From contig JAXDDX010000004.1 of the NCBI GenBank assembly GCA_034670405.1, positions 6,981,001 through 7,045,000 of the forward strand: a stretch of 64,000 nucleotides of DNA. The letters run 5' to 3'. Positions 1-25,098 of this stretch are shown here, in pieces (within the stretch, counting starts at the first letter, position 1; each line of letters opens with the position of its first letter). Position numbers and translations under genes: made by a program. Origin of the DNA: Hoplostethus atlanticus. Lineage: Eukaryota; Chordata; Actinopteri; Trachichthyiformes; Trachichthyidae. The notes beneath the pieces are model-generated. The model did not search any database. It was not told where the DNA came from and saw only the letters and a program-made list of their open reading frames with translations.

Positions 1-2229
1 GGCTAAGGAATGTAATGGCACCTCTTGGAGAGTGCTTGGCCCCTCAGTGAGAGAATGCCTAGAGTGAGAACTGCTCAGTGATAAACTTGGCCTTGCTTCC
101 CTGTCCTGTCCTGCCCTGTCCTGCCCTGCCCTGTCCTGCCCTCTCCTCTCCTGTCCTCTCCTCTCTCCCTGCAAGTTGAACTGTCTGACTGTATTCCTCT
201 ATATCGTGTGAAAGTAACTTCAACTTGTTATTTTTCAACTCAATGTGAGTCAATCATGATGGGAAAATGCCACCAGGGGTCTTCACCCCTTTAATATGCC
301 CCCCTAAAGAAAGAAAGAAAGACAGAGGAGGGTATAGACAGTGTCTGAAATCAACTTTTTGGCTCACCTGCCAAGGGCAATAATTTTTACAAGCCAAAAT
401 AATTAATATCCATTTTTCATATGAACATGTGACCGTACCCATTTTTAGTGCTGTTTTGTGTATAGAATCAGGTGCTTCATCATCCTGACATCTCATCATC
501 TCAAAACGTTGCAGGTCAAAATGGCAGGTGACCTATTGATTTATCTGCCAAAGACAAACTGTACTGGCATTTTCGCTTGGTGGGTGGTAATTTGGGACCC
601 TGGGCATAGAGATCCTGTGGCTGCACTGTAGCATGCCATGCTTTCACCGCCTTTTTGAAAAGGATATCCTTCTTAATAAGGATGTTAACAGCGTCTAGTG
701 TTACCGTAACCATCACAGCCCTTTTGATGAGAAATGACAGCAACCTTTACCCTCAGGGTTATGAGAAAGCGGTTTGGCCTTGTGTGGTGTTGCTGTGGTT
801 TCCCTCTGTGTGCGTTCTCCTGTAAATCACACCAACATAGAGGAAGCTGCTTGAATGTAAAGAAGTGCAGCCTATGGTTTGGTTGCGTGTTCCTGACGTT
901 TTTTTTGGTACAGTTATTTATTCACAAAAAAATCACATTCTTCAACATTTAGTATTTAATGAATTATTTAAGTGTGCACCAGTGTGACATATTGTGATAT
1001 ACATCTTGTATGATATCTAAATTGCTATTAAATCACCAGATGAGCTTTCAGATAGGTAGATAATGCCGTGTTGAGCTGCAGCAGTTTCCTGCACTCATTA
1101 ATTTTTTCTGTTCTCTCACTTTCGTTTCCTGTTTATCATTAATTTTGTTGAGCACATATCACCAGTCACCCAGAATAACATAATGCAGCAAATATTTGTA
1201 TTGTCCTGAATAGTGTTACAGTCATAAAAGCTTCTCACAAGATGCATTATACGAAGCCAGCCAAGGTGTTTGATTGTAGCTTCATTTTGTTTTGATTAGA
1301 TCAGTTTATAGATTTTATACAGGACTTTGTGGTCTACATACTCTATGTGTAGGAGTTGTACAGTAAACCAATAATTGACTGAGTGTGATCTGATAGTAGA
1401 CTACTACTAAGTACTGATAGTATAATACTGAGAAATTCCTAAGATTATTCCATTAATCTAATCAGGAATTGGATTTCACGCTCTTTCTTCCATATTCAGC
1501 ATTATACTAAGCTGTAGATTGACATGGTCTTTAGCCCTGCATTGTGAAAAATCACACTGTAGTTTAAAGTCCACTGAATTTTCTAGGCTCCACTGATTGG
1601 AGAGTAGAGGAGGCCCAGTCTCAAAAGTCCTTTCCTCAGTCCCTCATGTTGTTTCTCCTTGTCTCCTTCTGTTCCTTATTGAAGCCAAAGATTCAAGGCC
1701 CCTCCCTTCTGACCTTCTCGTCCACCTCCTTTTGAAAAAGCACCAAGCAGAGAGGGCAGGAGGAAACAATGAAATACTTTGAAGATTCAGCCAGGGCCTC
1801 TCTCTGAGCACACTCAGTAAGTTACTCCCAGCCTCTTATCCTAGGTCAGATTATGTTTAAAATCCTGCTAATGGTTAAACTGTGGAATAGCTTTAAGTAA
1901 TCTGATCTAAGATCTGTAGCAGGGCCTGCCTTGAAAAACGTCACCGGAGACCAGTGAGTGGGGAGGAGGAGTCGGACCAAAATTCCACTGCACGCCCCTC
2001 CCCCTCTGTGCCCTCTCAGCCAATCACCCTCCCTCTCTCCCAGCAGCCTTTGCCTGTGCTGCTCCAGAGCACCCTGAACTCAGCCAACCGGCTGGCTCCT
2101 TCACTGCTGACATCACTAACTAGCCAGTTCCCTCCAGCAGCAGAGAGCTTCATTTTCTGATCTGCTTTTGTGCTAAAATGGAGGCTGGCCTCTTGCCCTG
2201 AGTGGATCGCCTTCCTGGTTGAGGTTTAG
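1..2229. other. 5' flank and probable 5' UTR of ppp2r5c
   Basis: No coding gene is recognisable here. Positions about 97-171 are a C/T-rich tandem array of CCTGT/CCTGC units. Positions 1950-2060 are rich in C and T and include a CCAAT motif in cagCCAATcac near 2018, a plausible promoter element. The stretch just before 2230 is probably 5' UTR because it runs into the first coding exon without an obvious acceptor site. The transcription start cannot be placed from sequence alone, and further upstream exons or promoters outside the window are possible. Confidence 0.4.
2178..2201 (+). promoter_or_regulatory. Short upstream ORF before ppp2r5c start
   Basis: An ATG at 2178 with A at -3 and G at +4 opens a seven-codon reading frame (MEAGLLP) closed by TGA at 2199-2201, 28 bases before the ppp2r5c ATG. 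If this stretch is in the mature 5' UTR, the uORF could lower initiation at the main start. That role is inference; only the frame is seen. Confidence 0.35.
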
Positions 2230-16406
<14,177 letters not shown>

Positions 16407-17967
16407 GTCCTGTGACCTGCCGGCTCTTTGTTCAACTGCCCCCTCTACCCTTGACAGCCCCAGAAGGCTCAATAATTGGTTCTGGACTCTGTGCATCCCC
16501 ATCCTCCATGCCCGAGCGCCAAAATCAAATGACCACCTATGATGGGTTCTTGGTCCCTCTCTCCCCCATCACTCTTCCCAGAATCCTTAGTTTTGCTCCA
16601 CATCCCTGCTGCCACTCATCCCCTCCTGGCCCTTGCCCCCCCAACGCAGCACATTCAGCACACTGGGCCTGTGACCAGTGCAGTAGCCCTGTATCCACCT
16701 CCCTCAGATTTCTGCTTTCTCAGGTGTTTTTATTTGAACAGGAGTGGGAGTATGTTTTCCATGTGTGTCTTTTAGCCCTTCCTGCCGCATTCATGTTGGT
16801 TCTCAGTTTGTTTTCTTCATCACTTCCCCCTCTGAAGATTGCATTATGATCCATTCCTGCCTCCCTTTATCCTTCTCTTTCTCCCTCCATGTCCTCTACT
16901 GTAAACGTGGAACCTGGGAGTATGGACGCCACTGCATCAGTTCCTTCATTCCTTCCTGCAAACATGTCCGCAATGGATTGGACGTAGAAACATAGGGACT
17001 GACTGACTCGCTGTCTAAGGATCCACTTTTGGTCTCTACATGGTTTTCTTTTCTGTCAAAGGGAACAACAAACTGCGAACAGAGACTGTTGGTTGAATGA
17101 AAGACAAGACTCTACCCTTTCATCTGTTGTATTTTTTTTTTCTTCTTTTTTTGCTCAATCCCAGGGACATCTTGTCAGTGCCAAGACTGTTGTGTTCTTT
17201 AAGTTTGTTTCATCGGTATGTTTTTATCTGTGTGACTTCAACAGGGACACTCTGGCTAAATAACAGTGTCTGTTGATTGCCTTTGTTTGTGGTCGCTGAT
17301 GTTTTAAAGATGCTTTTCTAGTTTAGCACACTCAAGACCAACATGAGGCCTGTCCGTAGCCTTGCAATGTCCAGGAAGATGGCAAGGAAGGGCGAGGTTG
17401 TCCCGTGGACACTTGACACTTTCCATTTTATTGTTTTGTGCCATATGCAGCTCTTTTATATGCTTACTTCCTTAAGTCCATTGGCAATATTTGCGAACCA
17501 GAACATAGTGAGGCATTGACAGTTCAAACAATGGTATTGTTTTCAAGATTAGTAGATGGGGATGAAGCTTGAGATGTATATGTGCCCATCGCTCGCCCTC
17601 TGCGTGAGTTCCTTCTTCACCAAGTGACTAGGAGGGAAAGTGTGGTGACTGTGAGTGGGCAGGTAGCCTAAGAGGACGTAGCAATATCTTGGGCTTGGAT
17701 GCAGCAGAGAGATGTCAGCCCCCGGCTGTAGATAAAGGTTGTGTACTGAATAGAAACTGATGCTAAGGGAAGAGAAGAGTGGTAGTGGGGTGTGCAAGCT
17801 GATTTGAAGAGCAGTGAGTGGAGGCTTGTATATTGAATGGGGATGATTCATGTGGTAAATGAGTTCTCTTCTGGGAAATGGGAGAGGAGGTATAGAGCTG
17901 ACCTTAGTACTGGCACGCAATTCACTTAAGAACTCCAGTCGCCATTTGTTTTTAGGACTCTTTAGTG

Positions 17968-18060
17968 CAGCCATTCCCAAACTTTTTCAGTGAGACCCCC
18001 CTTGGGTAAATGATAATACTTTGGGGTGCCCCCTACACCCAGCTCCCCACCTAGCTTGGC
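17968..18060. repeat. Dispersed-repeat terminus in the 3' UTR
   Basis: The segment with cagccattcccaaacttttt followed by gagaccccccttgggtaa and gggtgccccctac resembles a terminus, common in fish and other vertebrates, of nonautonomous DNA elements (GGTTCCCAAACxTTTT...CCCCC). No partner terminus was identified, so class and limits are uncertain. Confidence 0.4.
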
Positions 18061-18599
18061 AGAATCAATCAATATGTAATCAATACATATTTGCAAAAAC
18101 ATAACATTTCTGTCTAAAAATAATGATGCAACTATAGTTCAATTAGTTTTATCATATTGAACATACAAAACAAGTGCAGTTGATATGGCAAATGATACCC
18201 TGCCATAGTGAAATAATGAAGTGTAAAACTATTAACATTTATGTACTATGTTTAAATTCACATTTTATGTGTGATATGTATTAGAAAAGCATTATATCCT
18301 ATGACAAAATGGGAATGGGTATGTTTGTGTTGCTGCCATTTCTAATTTCAGTCTGTCTGATTCTATCCTTCCCACTTAGGAAGTTGGGGGTGGAAAACAT
18401 CATCTACCAGTCAGTACCATTGTTTGAACTAAGGAGATCTGCTAGGTTTCTTCATATTTGATGTGTTGTATTTCTTCTTTGTCTTGTCCCTGGAGGCTAG
18501 CAGCCTGGATGTCAGTTTTGGGGATTTTTATGGCCATTGAGAATGCCCAATGTTGAAACGGACTGGTATCAAATGGCACAAAAATTGCCAGATGCTGAA

Positions 18600-18605
18600 A
18601 ATAAA
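18600..18605 (+). terminator. AATAAA polyadenylation signal (proximal)
   Basis: Canonical hexamer in the ppp2r5c 3' UTR, 2.2 kb after the stop codon. Confidence 0.45.
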
Positions 18606-19092
18606 CTGACATCATGGCTTGGCTTGTTAACTGTATTAATACTGTATTTGCTGGAATGCAAAAAGATGTAAATTTTAACTACCATGTTAAACATGTACCT
18701 TTTCCCCCCCGGAGGAATGACATTCACCAAACTGATTTATTTCTGTTGTCAAGGTCATTGCATTTATGAAACAGCCCTGCTTGCTGGTAGAGATGTTTTA
18801 TGGATTTTGGGTTTGAGTCAGAACTGTTTGAGGTTTATTTTAGTGTTGAAAAATCATCCATGATTACGAGCGTGAGAGGATTTAAAAATGACTTGGTGGC
18901 TTTTTCTGATTCTGCAGGATCTTTGCAGCTCTTCTAGTTTTAACATTATTTCCAAAATATGATAACTTAAAGTGTCCTTTTGTATGTGACCTGTACTATA
19001 TGACTTCATTTAATATTGTATATATGATTTACTTTGTTTCATGTAGTGTTATATATCTAGATTAATTTTGTACAAATTGTCCCTCTGTACAG

Positions 19093-19098
19093 AATAAA
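19093..19098 (+). terminator. AATAAA polyadenylation signal
   Basis: Canonical hexamer about 2.69 kb after the ppp2r5c stop, followed within 30 bases by T-rich sequence; a good candidate for the main 3' end. Confidence 0.6.
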
Positions 19099-19323
19099 AC
19101 ATCAATAGCAAGTGAAAGAAGTCAATCTGGCACATACCTTCTTATTTTCCCTTTTGGCTGTACTTTCTGCAATATTAGGAAATGTTCTGCTATATATATC
19201 TGTTACGTCCATTTTTTTTCTATTAAAATCTGCAAAGTTTCCTCCCTCTAAATAACTGACAAATGTTCATACCCATTGTGTGCTCCTATCACTGTCTTTA
19301 GTGGTGTACAACTATATAGAATG

Positions 19324-19329
19324 AATAAA
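19324..19329 (+). terminator. AATAAA polyadenylation signal (distal)
   Basis: Canonical hexamer about 2.9 kb after the ppp2r5c stop; candidate distal end. Confidence 0.45.
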
Positions 19330-19927
19330 GAGATTATTTGAATTTATATTTTCAACCATGCATCCATTTTGGCTTTACTTGACCTAAACGGCACACATCC
19401 TAAATGCCTCTTAGGAAACACATTTCCAGTCGGTTTGCTGTAACAAGAGGAAAGACAAACATCCTTTTAAAGAACCAACCTCTTTAGAGGCTATAGTTAG
19501 CAATTAGGGTATTGCATGAAAAATACAGAAAGCCATGGGCAAAATCATCTAACAGGTGGAATATATGCATTTTTGCTAATTTGGTTAGGTTCACTAATAA
19601 TGGCGCTGTCTGCAACAAGTAGCAACCGTGGCATTGAACAGTTTTGAACAGAAGAGGGCACCAGATAACTAGGAAGGAATTCAACAGTATTATATGATAC
19701 TTGTTACTTGTTATCTGGATGTATCGTTATTTATCTCCCATCCAGTCCTTTCAAAACTAGAGGTATGATTGCATTCATAGGTGATCTGAAATTATAGTAG
19801 AATGGTCCCTATTGTCAACCTACAGCTGGATGCACATGAATAATCAGTCCCATACAAATGTAGGAAATTGCAGCGAAAAACATCACAGTGTAGTTTTTTT
19901 TTTCTTTCTTAGCAACCTGAAGCAGGA

Positions 19928-19965
19928 AATATGTCACTTGAACTTTGAACTTCAAGTGACATATT
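19928..19965. repeat. Perfect inverted repeat (15-bp arms, 8-nt loop)
   Basis: The arm aatatgtcacttgaa (19928-19942) and its exact reverse complement (19951-19965) flank the loop ctttgaac. It would form a hairpin in DNA or RNA. It is too short for a typical microRNA precursor, and its function is unknown. Confidence 0.9.
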
Positions 19966-21954
19966 ACTAATTGTAAGAAATCACTCTGACTTAGGACAGG
20001 TAGTTAAGTTTGTGAACATGAACAACTATTTCTCCATGTTAGAGACCACAGAACCAAAACTCAAATTAGTGATCATGCTATATAACCTGAAAATGCTTTA
20101 CAGGGCAAACATATCTAATTTTCAAGCATAGGTGGCAGTACTGAATATTCACTAATATAGATTGGACTACAGGAAAACACTAAAATCCAGTGGCATTGCT
20201 TTAATTAGTTTAAGATTTAAGATTTTTTTAAAGCATGCATCCAAGAACTTGTAGCATTCATCATCCGCAGTGAGAATATTTTTTTAGGCTTCACTACTTT
20301 TTTGTGTATAAAAACAAGTAAATGAAAAGTAAACATCAACGTTGGAGTCAAAACAGTTCCAGGCAATCTTCAGCTGAATCTATTTTTCATTTGTAACTAA
20401 AGAAATGGCTTCGAAGCAAACAAAGCATATTTATACATACTGCACATACATTCCTCGCCCACTTAGGAAGAATGCTGTTCCATTTAATCATTAATGGCAT
20501 TCCATTTACTCAAGACGGCTTGATGAAACCTCTAGTTTTATTCATATTAATGCATAACAGAACTGTTTCATTATTCCCATATATTTGCGATTACATTTCA
20601 AGGAGTAACGTGAGTGGGCAAGTATTATACAGAGTGTGACATTATGAGAAGCTGTGAAAAGCATTTTTCATTATGACACGCGCTTCATGGGTGGTTATGA
20701 TGAGAGTTTTTGTTGCTGTTGGTGTTGTATTTCTGTAACAGTTGGCTGTAGTAGCTTACCTCTCAGTGCAGAGTATTAAATATTGATGGTACACAGGTGA
20801 AGGTGAAGCCATGAGTCACACAAGATTGGTAAGCTGCAGGCCAATTGTGTGTTTATTTTCAAAAGGGGATATTAGAGGAACCAGACATTTACTTTTTCGA
20901 GTGACATTCTGCAGATTTGGTTTCTTGTCACTGGCTGATGCTCCATGGGAACAATCCTGGAATGTACAGTTGGGTCTGTCCCAATACTTGGAATTCAATA
21001 CTCATTTGCTCAATGAATAAAGGAAAATACAGAAGAGAGCTGATCGTATTTAGAAGCTCTTTGAACATTTGTAGTGCTATTAGTTGTTCAGAAGTGCACA
21101 ACTGTGTATGTCAGGCTAAATTGCATGCAAACTAATGAGTGAATTATTTATGATTTTGCATGTGTGCCTGATGCATATTTATGATGAGAATGTTTTGGTC
21201 TGATGAGTGAAGTAACAGAAGAACCAAGCACAGCTCACATCACCCCGCAGTCACAAGTGATAATGAGAATACAAGTAGACCAAGGCAAGGTATACACGCA
21301 AACCAGATTGAATGAAGTTTAGACCTGGGTGAAATGATGGCTCCAGCTTGTTAGCCCCTTGACTCTAGAGTCTAGACTGTCCTCACTCTGACCTCAGTCT
21401 TAAATGATGTAGTGTGACTGCTACTTTGCTGCTATTTTGTTGTCTGTTACTGCCAATAAACAAAACCATTAACTCACTATTAAGTGCCACTGAATTCATG
21501 AACCTCTAGCTTCTATGTCATAACTAATCATTATTAAATAGTGTATAATTTCATGTCTTTACTTTGGGGGACACAAAACAATTAACTCATTTTAATAATA
21601 GTGCTCATTTAACTCACTGTTCATCAGGCATGTTTTTGGCTGAGCTCATTGATGTCTGCAGTTGTGTACCGCCACACTAAGATGTAATGAAGCTGTACAC
21701 CACACAAACCACACACCACACACACCAATAGACTGCAGATAGCTCTGGGTTGTGTGACAACAATAGAGTGGCTCTGTGCAGGAATCTACCTGCAAGTGGC
21801 TCCTATACCTGCATTGTGTATGAGAACAGAAGGATCAGGTTCTGTAATTCCTGTCTTCTGGCAAGTCAATTCATATGTCACTGTTGGCTGATTGGCTGCA
21901 GTAGTTGGCCTGTCTTTTTTGTGGCTTGTCAACTGGGTTTATAGCCCATTTGAT

Positions 21955-22200
21955 CCTAATTAATTAATATGTTAATTAAATGTGTTAGTTAATGCCATTA
22001 ATTAATAAATATATGCAAAGGTGTTACGTCACCACCACTAACTATTGGTGACCATGACTCATTCATGTGTTAATGGTGAGTGTCAGGAATCACTGATAGT
22101 TCATTCAGGAATTCATGCATTAGAATTCATAATGATTCTTGCATTAGTTAATGTATAAATTCATATTTATTTCTGTACCCTTATCATAAAGTGTAACCCA
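21955..22200. mobile_element. Nonautonomous DNA element terminus (GGTTACACTTTA type)
   Basis: Read on the minus strand from 22200 the sequence begins gggttacactttatgataag and continues through repeated ttaactaatgcat/ttaattaa motifs. This is the pattern of abundant teleost elements that start GGTAACACTTTACAATAAGG. Only one end is clear; the other limit near 21955 is estimated. Confidence 0.45.
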
Positions 22201-22916
22201 CATTGTTTCTATAGAGGGTGGTTATGGCCTTGGTAAAGGCAATTCCATGTCTATTCACTACACTGAATTTTGTTAATTCTGCCTGAAGCTGTTTTCCTTT
22301 CTTTGAAGGGCTGCCAGGCTCTTACGATCTTTCTGTACTCATGAGTCCTGAAGTCTAAAGAGTCGATACCATAGGTGGCGCCAAATGTCACAAGTAAGCC
22401 AATAGTATGTTGTTGTTTTTTAGCTCTCCTCTTTATTACACTATATCTGCAAAGAGTGCTTGAGGCACTTACTGGATACATTTATTAGTGAACTGAAACT
22501 CTTCAGTGTAAAAATGCTGTTGAAACAACTTATCTAATGAATTGCAGTCCATTGTTAGCTCATAACCACATGAACATTCCTGTTACAAGGCTGAATTGAT
22601 TCTACTGTAACCGATTTCCCAGGCACTGTGCAGGAAACTAGTTACATTGCTATATAAAAAAAAATCATTGTCTATGCATACTGGTAGAAATATACACGTA
22701 GTATTTCATGTAATCATCTGTCCAAAGTGTGTGTTGCCTTGGAGGGAGGTTTACTATATAATATCAATTGTCACACAACCACAACCCCAAAATTCTATGT
22801 GCAGCATTTTAAATAATTCTTAATTGTGGTAAAAAGTGTCTTGGTGATGAGATTATCTTTGGTCCATTGAGTAATGAGAAATTACCTAATCTTATTTGCT
22901 AAAATTATTTTTTTTT

Positions 22917-22933
22917 GGGGGGGGGGGGGGGGG
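22917..22933. repeat. Homopolymer G run (17 G)
   Basis: Eight T then seventeen G. A possible site of polymerase slippage or of a sequencing/assembly length error. Confidence 0.9.
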
Positions 22934-23818
22934 TTAAAGTTCAAGTAAACATCTCTGTAGCAGACCTACTAGTGTATTGCCTATATGGAGTATGACTGCA
23001 CCATATTTTAAATTCTGTGGAAGTCATGTTGTCATGTTGGGCAAGTTAAATGTATGTATGTACATATGTATGTATAAATAAATAAATAATAAAGCATATA
23101 TATATGCCCATTTCCTGTTGGAAATGTAATCCTAATTTGTGGTCACTCCACTCTGAGTCCTGGAAAGGCCGCAGTGGAACAGGAATTGAAGCATTACGCA
23201 AAACAACAAGATTAAAAATCCAGACCGTGCAGAGGCAAGTGCCTACATGCAGGGATTTTCCGTTGGCATTATATTCAACATAATACCATTAAGCAAAATA
23301 AAAGCTAGTGTGAGGCTGGATATGTACAAGATGAAATGTGAATTTTGTTTGTGAATTTTTCAATATTCCTTATGTTCTCTTGCAGCCGAGAGGTGCATCG
23401 GAAGTGTAGTGCAGCTGCTAATCTGCTCTGCTCTAAGTATGTTTTAATACGCGCTGACCTCAGTAATAATGAATGTCATAGATTATCAAAGCAATTTATC
23501 CCCCTCACTATTTCCAGCCGCTGATAACAAATGGCCTCAGATGCCTCCATCCTGACATTTTTCTGTCTTTAGATGAACGCAATCAAAATCAGTTGTGTCA
23601 TCCCCCTGAGCCCCTGAATCCACAATGATAAATCATGAAGTATATTATCAGTTGACCTTTTAGCAGTACATTAATGACTATAAATCATTGCACACATTTG
23701 CCATAAATGGGTTATTTATTTTATGCTCATACAATATTTACACATATTCTGCAGAAAGTCAAATCTCAGTTTACTAGCGAAGCCAATCTGACGAGGTACT
23801 TTAACAAAACATAGGGAC

Positions 23819-24060
23819 TATAGGGATGGGCGATACCACAAATGTTGGTCTCGATAAGTAATGCCAGGGCAGGTATCACCGATACCAATACCAATACAAA
23901 TACCAATACCAATACCAATACTTTTCATTATTAAAAACTGTAAATGTACTTTCATGGAGGGCAGGGTTTTTTGTATAATTTGAAATAAATGCATACAGAA
24001 AAATATAACAGAATCCTATTACATCTTACCCGGATATTCTCTGCCTCTATGAAATGATTC
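23819..24060. mobile_element. Candidate hAT-like terminus with ATACCAAT tandem array
   Basis: It starts tagggatgggcgataccac, a common terminal sequence of teleost nonautonomous elements, and contains a run of about six ATACCAAT-like units at 23880-23925. The hAT fragment 500 bases downstream on the minus strand could belong to the same insertion, but the matching right terminus was not found. Confidence 0.45.
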
Positions 24061-24536
24061 CACTGTGAAAGTAAATTAGCACAGAATGCTAGAATTTATC
24101 ATTTATCATTTTGTGTCTGTTGTACTGATGCTGTGTTGCCACAGACATGTGATATGTGTGTCATAAACATGTGCCTGAGTGTTGCAGAGTAAGCTAGTGA
24201 GGCCTGGATTTGAGGCCCTATAAGGCAGTAAAACTGAACTTGACCAGACCACTACTATGTGGAGAGAGCCTATAGGATGAATCATGTTAAACATGTTATC
24301 TAAGCATAAGTGAACCAATCATAAGAGACTTCTTTGTTCCTAAAGAAACTATAAAGATTGTAGTTAGTTGATTTTCAGTGAGAGAGAGCATAAAGAGACT
24401 TTGACTTTCTGTGTGACCTGTGTCTTTCTCTCTCCAATATATCTGTATACAATATATTTTTATACTTCAACCTGTCAATGTTTTGTGTGTTATTTAAAGA
24501 GTTCTGAGTGCTTACAGGCAAATTTCCACGACACCA

Positions 24537-24755
24537 TCAATGAACTTGGTTGGTTTCACTAGGCCATCTCCTTCCTCCTTTCTGTTTTGTTGGAGTTCTG
24601 TGTTCTCTGTCGTGACTGACTGATGTTTGAATACTATGGAAATAATTGGTATTGCCACAGGTGCAGACAGCCTTCCTATAATCATCACAGTCAGCGACAC
24701 TGTCATTAACAGATGAGAAATATGACCAAATAATGCTTTGTTTTCTTTCAGCCAT
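24537..24755 (-). pseudogene. hAT (ZBED-like) transposase N-terminal BED finger remnant
   Basis: A minus-strand frame from the ATG at 24755 reads MAERKQSIIWSYFSSVNDSV and then ADCDDYRKAVCTCGNTNYF. This fits the BED zinc finger of hAT transposases: IWxYF, AxC, then a GNT turn and a distal His region. The second Cys of the expected CxxC pair is Tyr here (CDDY), so zinc binding is probably lost. The frame ends after about 72 codons, and no hAT dimerisation domain is found nearby. A plain DNA-transposon relic rather than a host ZBED gene is the simplest reading. Confidence 0.6.
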
Positions 24756-24949
24756 GGTGTCAGAGGGATGTGGTCTAACCGGTCGTGGCCATGCGTGTGA
24801 GTGTCTGTGTGCCACCACCAGGGAAGGCCAGTGCAGAGTCATTTGACTAGTTTAGATCCTATTTACATTTAAATTGATACTTTACATAAGACAGCTCTGT
24901 AGCTCTGTAGCTCTGTCATCAAACTTAAGTAAATGTTTGCTTATTTCTT

Positions 24950-24969
24950 GCAAACGCGAGAACGTTTGC
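24950..24969. repeat. Inverted repeat, 7-bp arms
   Basis: gcaaacg (24950-24956) and cgtttgc (24963-24969) flank cgagaa; the unit gcgagaacgt is also directly repeated here. Confidence 0.8.
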
Positions 24970-25045
24970 GAGAACGTCCTCTGGATACTATCGCAGACAG
25001 TATTGTGTGATTTGTGTTTTCACCTTGAGGTCAATGTAAGGTGAT

Positions 25046-25098
25046 GCAAGAGTGATCCTCAGCAAGAGTGATCCTCAGCAAGAGTGATCCTCAGCAAG
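25046..25098. repeat. Tandem repeat, 16-bp unit, three copies
   Basis: Three identical copies of gcaagagtgatcctca (25046-25093) followed by a partial gcaag. Confidence 0.97.

Larger units (their letters stand above)
16407..19350 (+). other. ppp2r5c: ppp2r5c 3' UTR
   Basis: Noncoding sequence following the stop codon, with AATAAA signals at 18600-18605, 19093-19098 and 19324-19329. Several signals suggest alternative 3' ends, giving a UTR of about 2.2-2.9 kb. The part from about 17965 carries a mobile-element-like block. The exact transcript ends are inferred. Confidence 0.75.
19351..23818. other. Intergenic DNA between ppp2r5c and the hAT region
   Basis: No gene is recognisable. Seen here: a perfect hairpin (19928-19965), a mobile-element terminus (about 21955-22200), a 17-base G run (22917-22933) and a short TATG/TAAA simple repeat near 23050-23105. 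The rest is AT-rich with no structure that I could identify. Confidence 0.7.

Noticed and set aside
1954-2160. A 68-codon plus-strand frame (MSGEEESDQNS...) just before ppp2r5c exon 1
   Set aside because: Ser/Pro/Leu-rich translation of C/T-rich promoter-like DNA with no known homologue; not in frame with ppp2r5c.
17549-17980. A 143-codon minus-strand frame in the ppp2r5c 3' UTR
   Set aside because: Low-complexity composition, no recognisable domain, and antisense to a UTR; chance open frame.
25046-25098. CRISPR-like spaced repeats
   Set aside because: Contiguous 16-bp tandem copies without spacers, in a vertebrate genome; an ordinary minisatellite.
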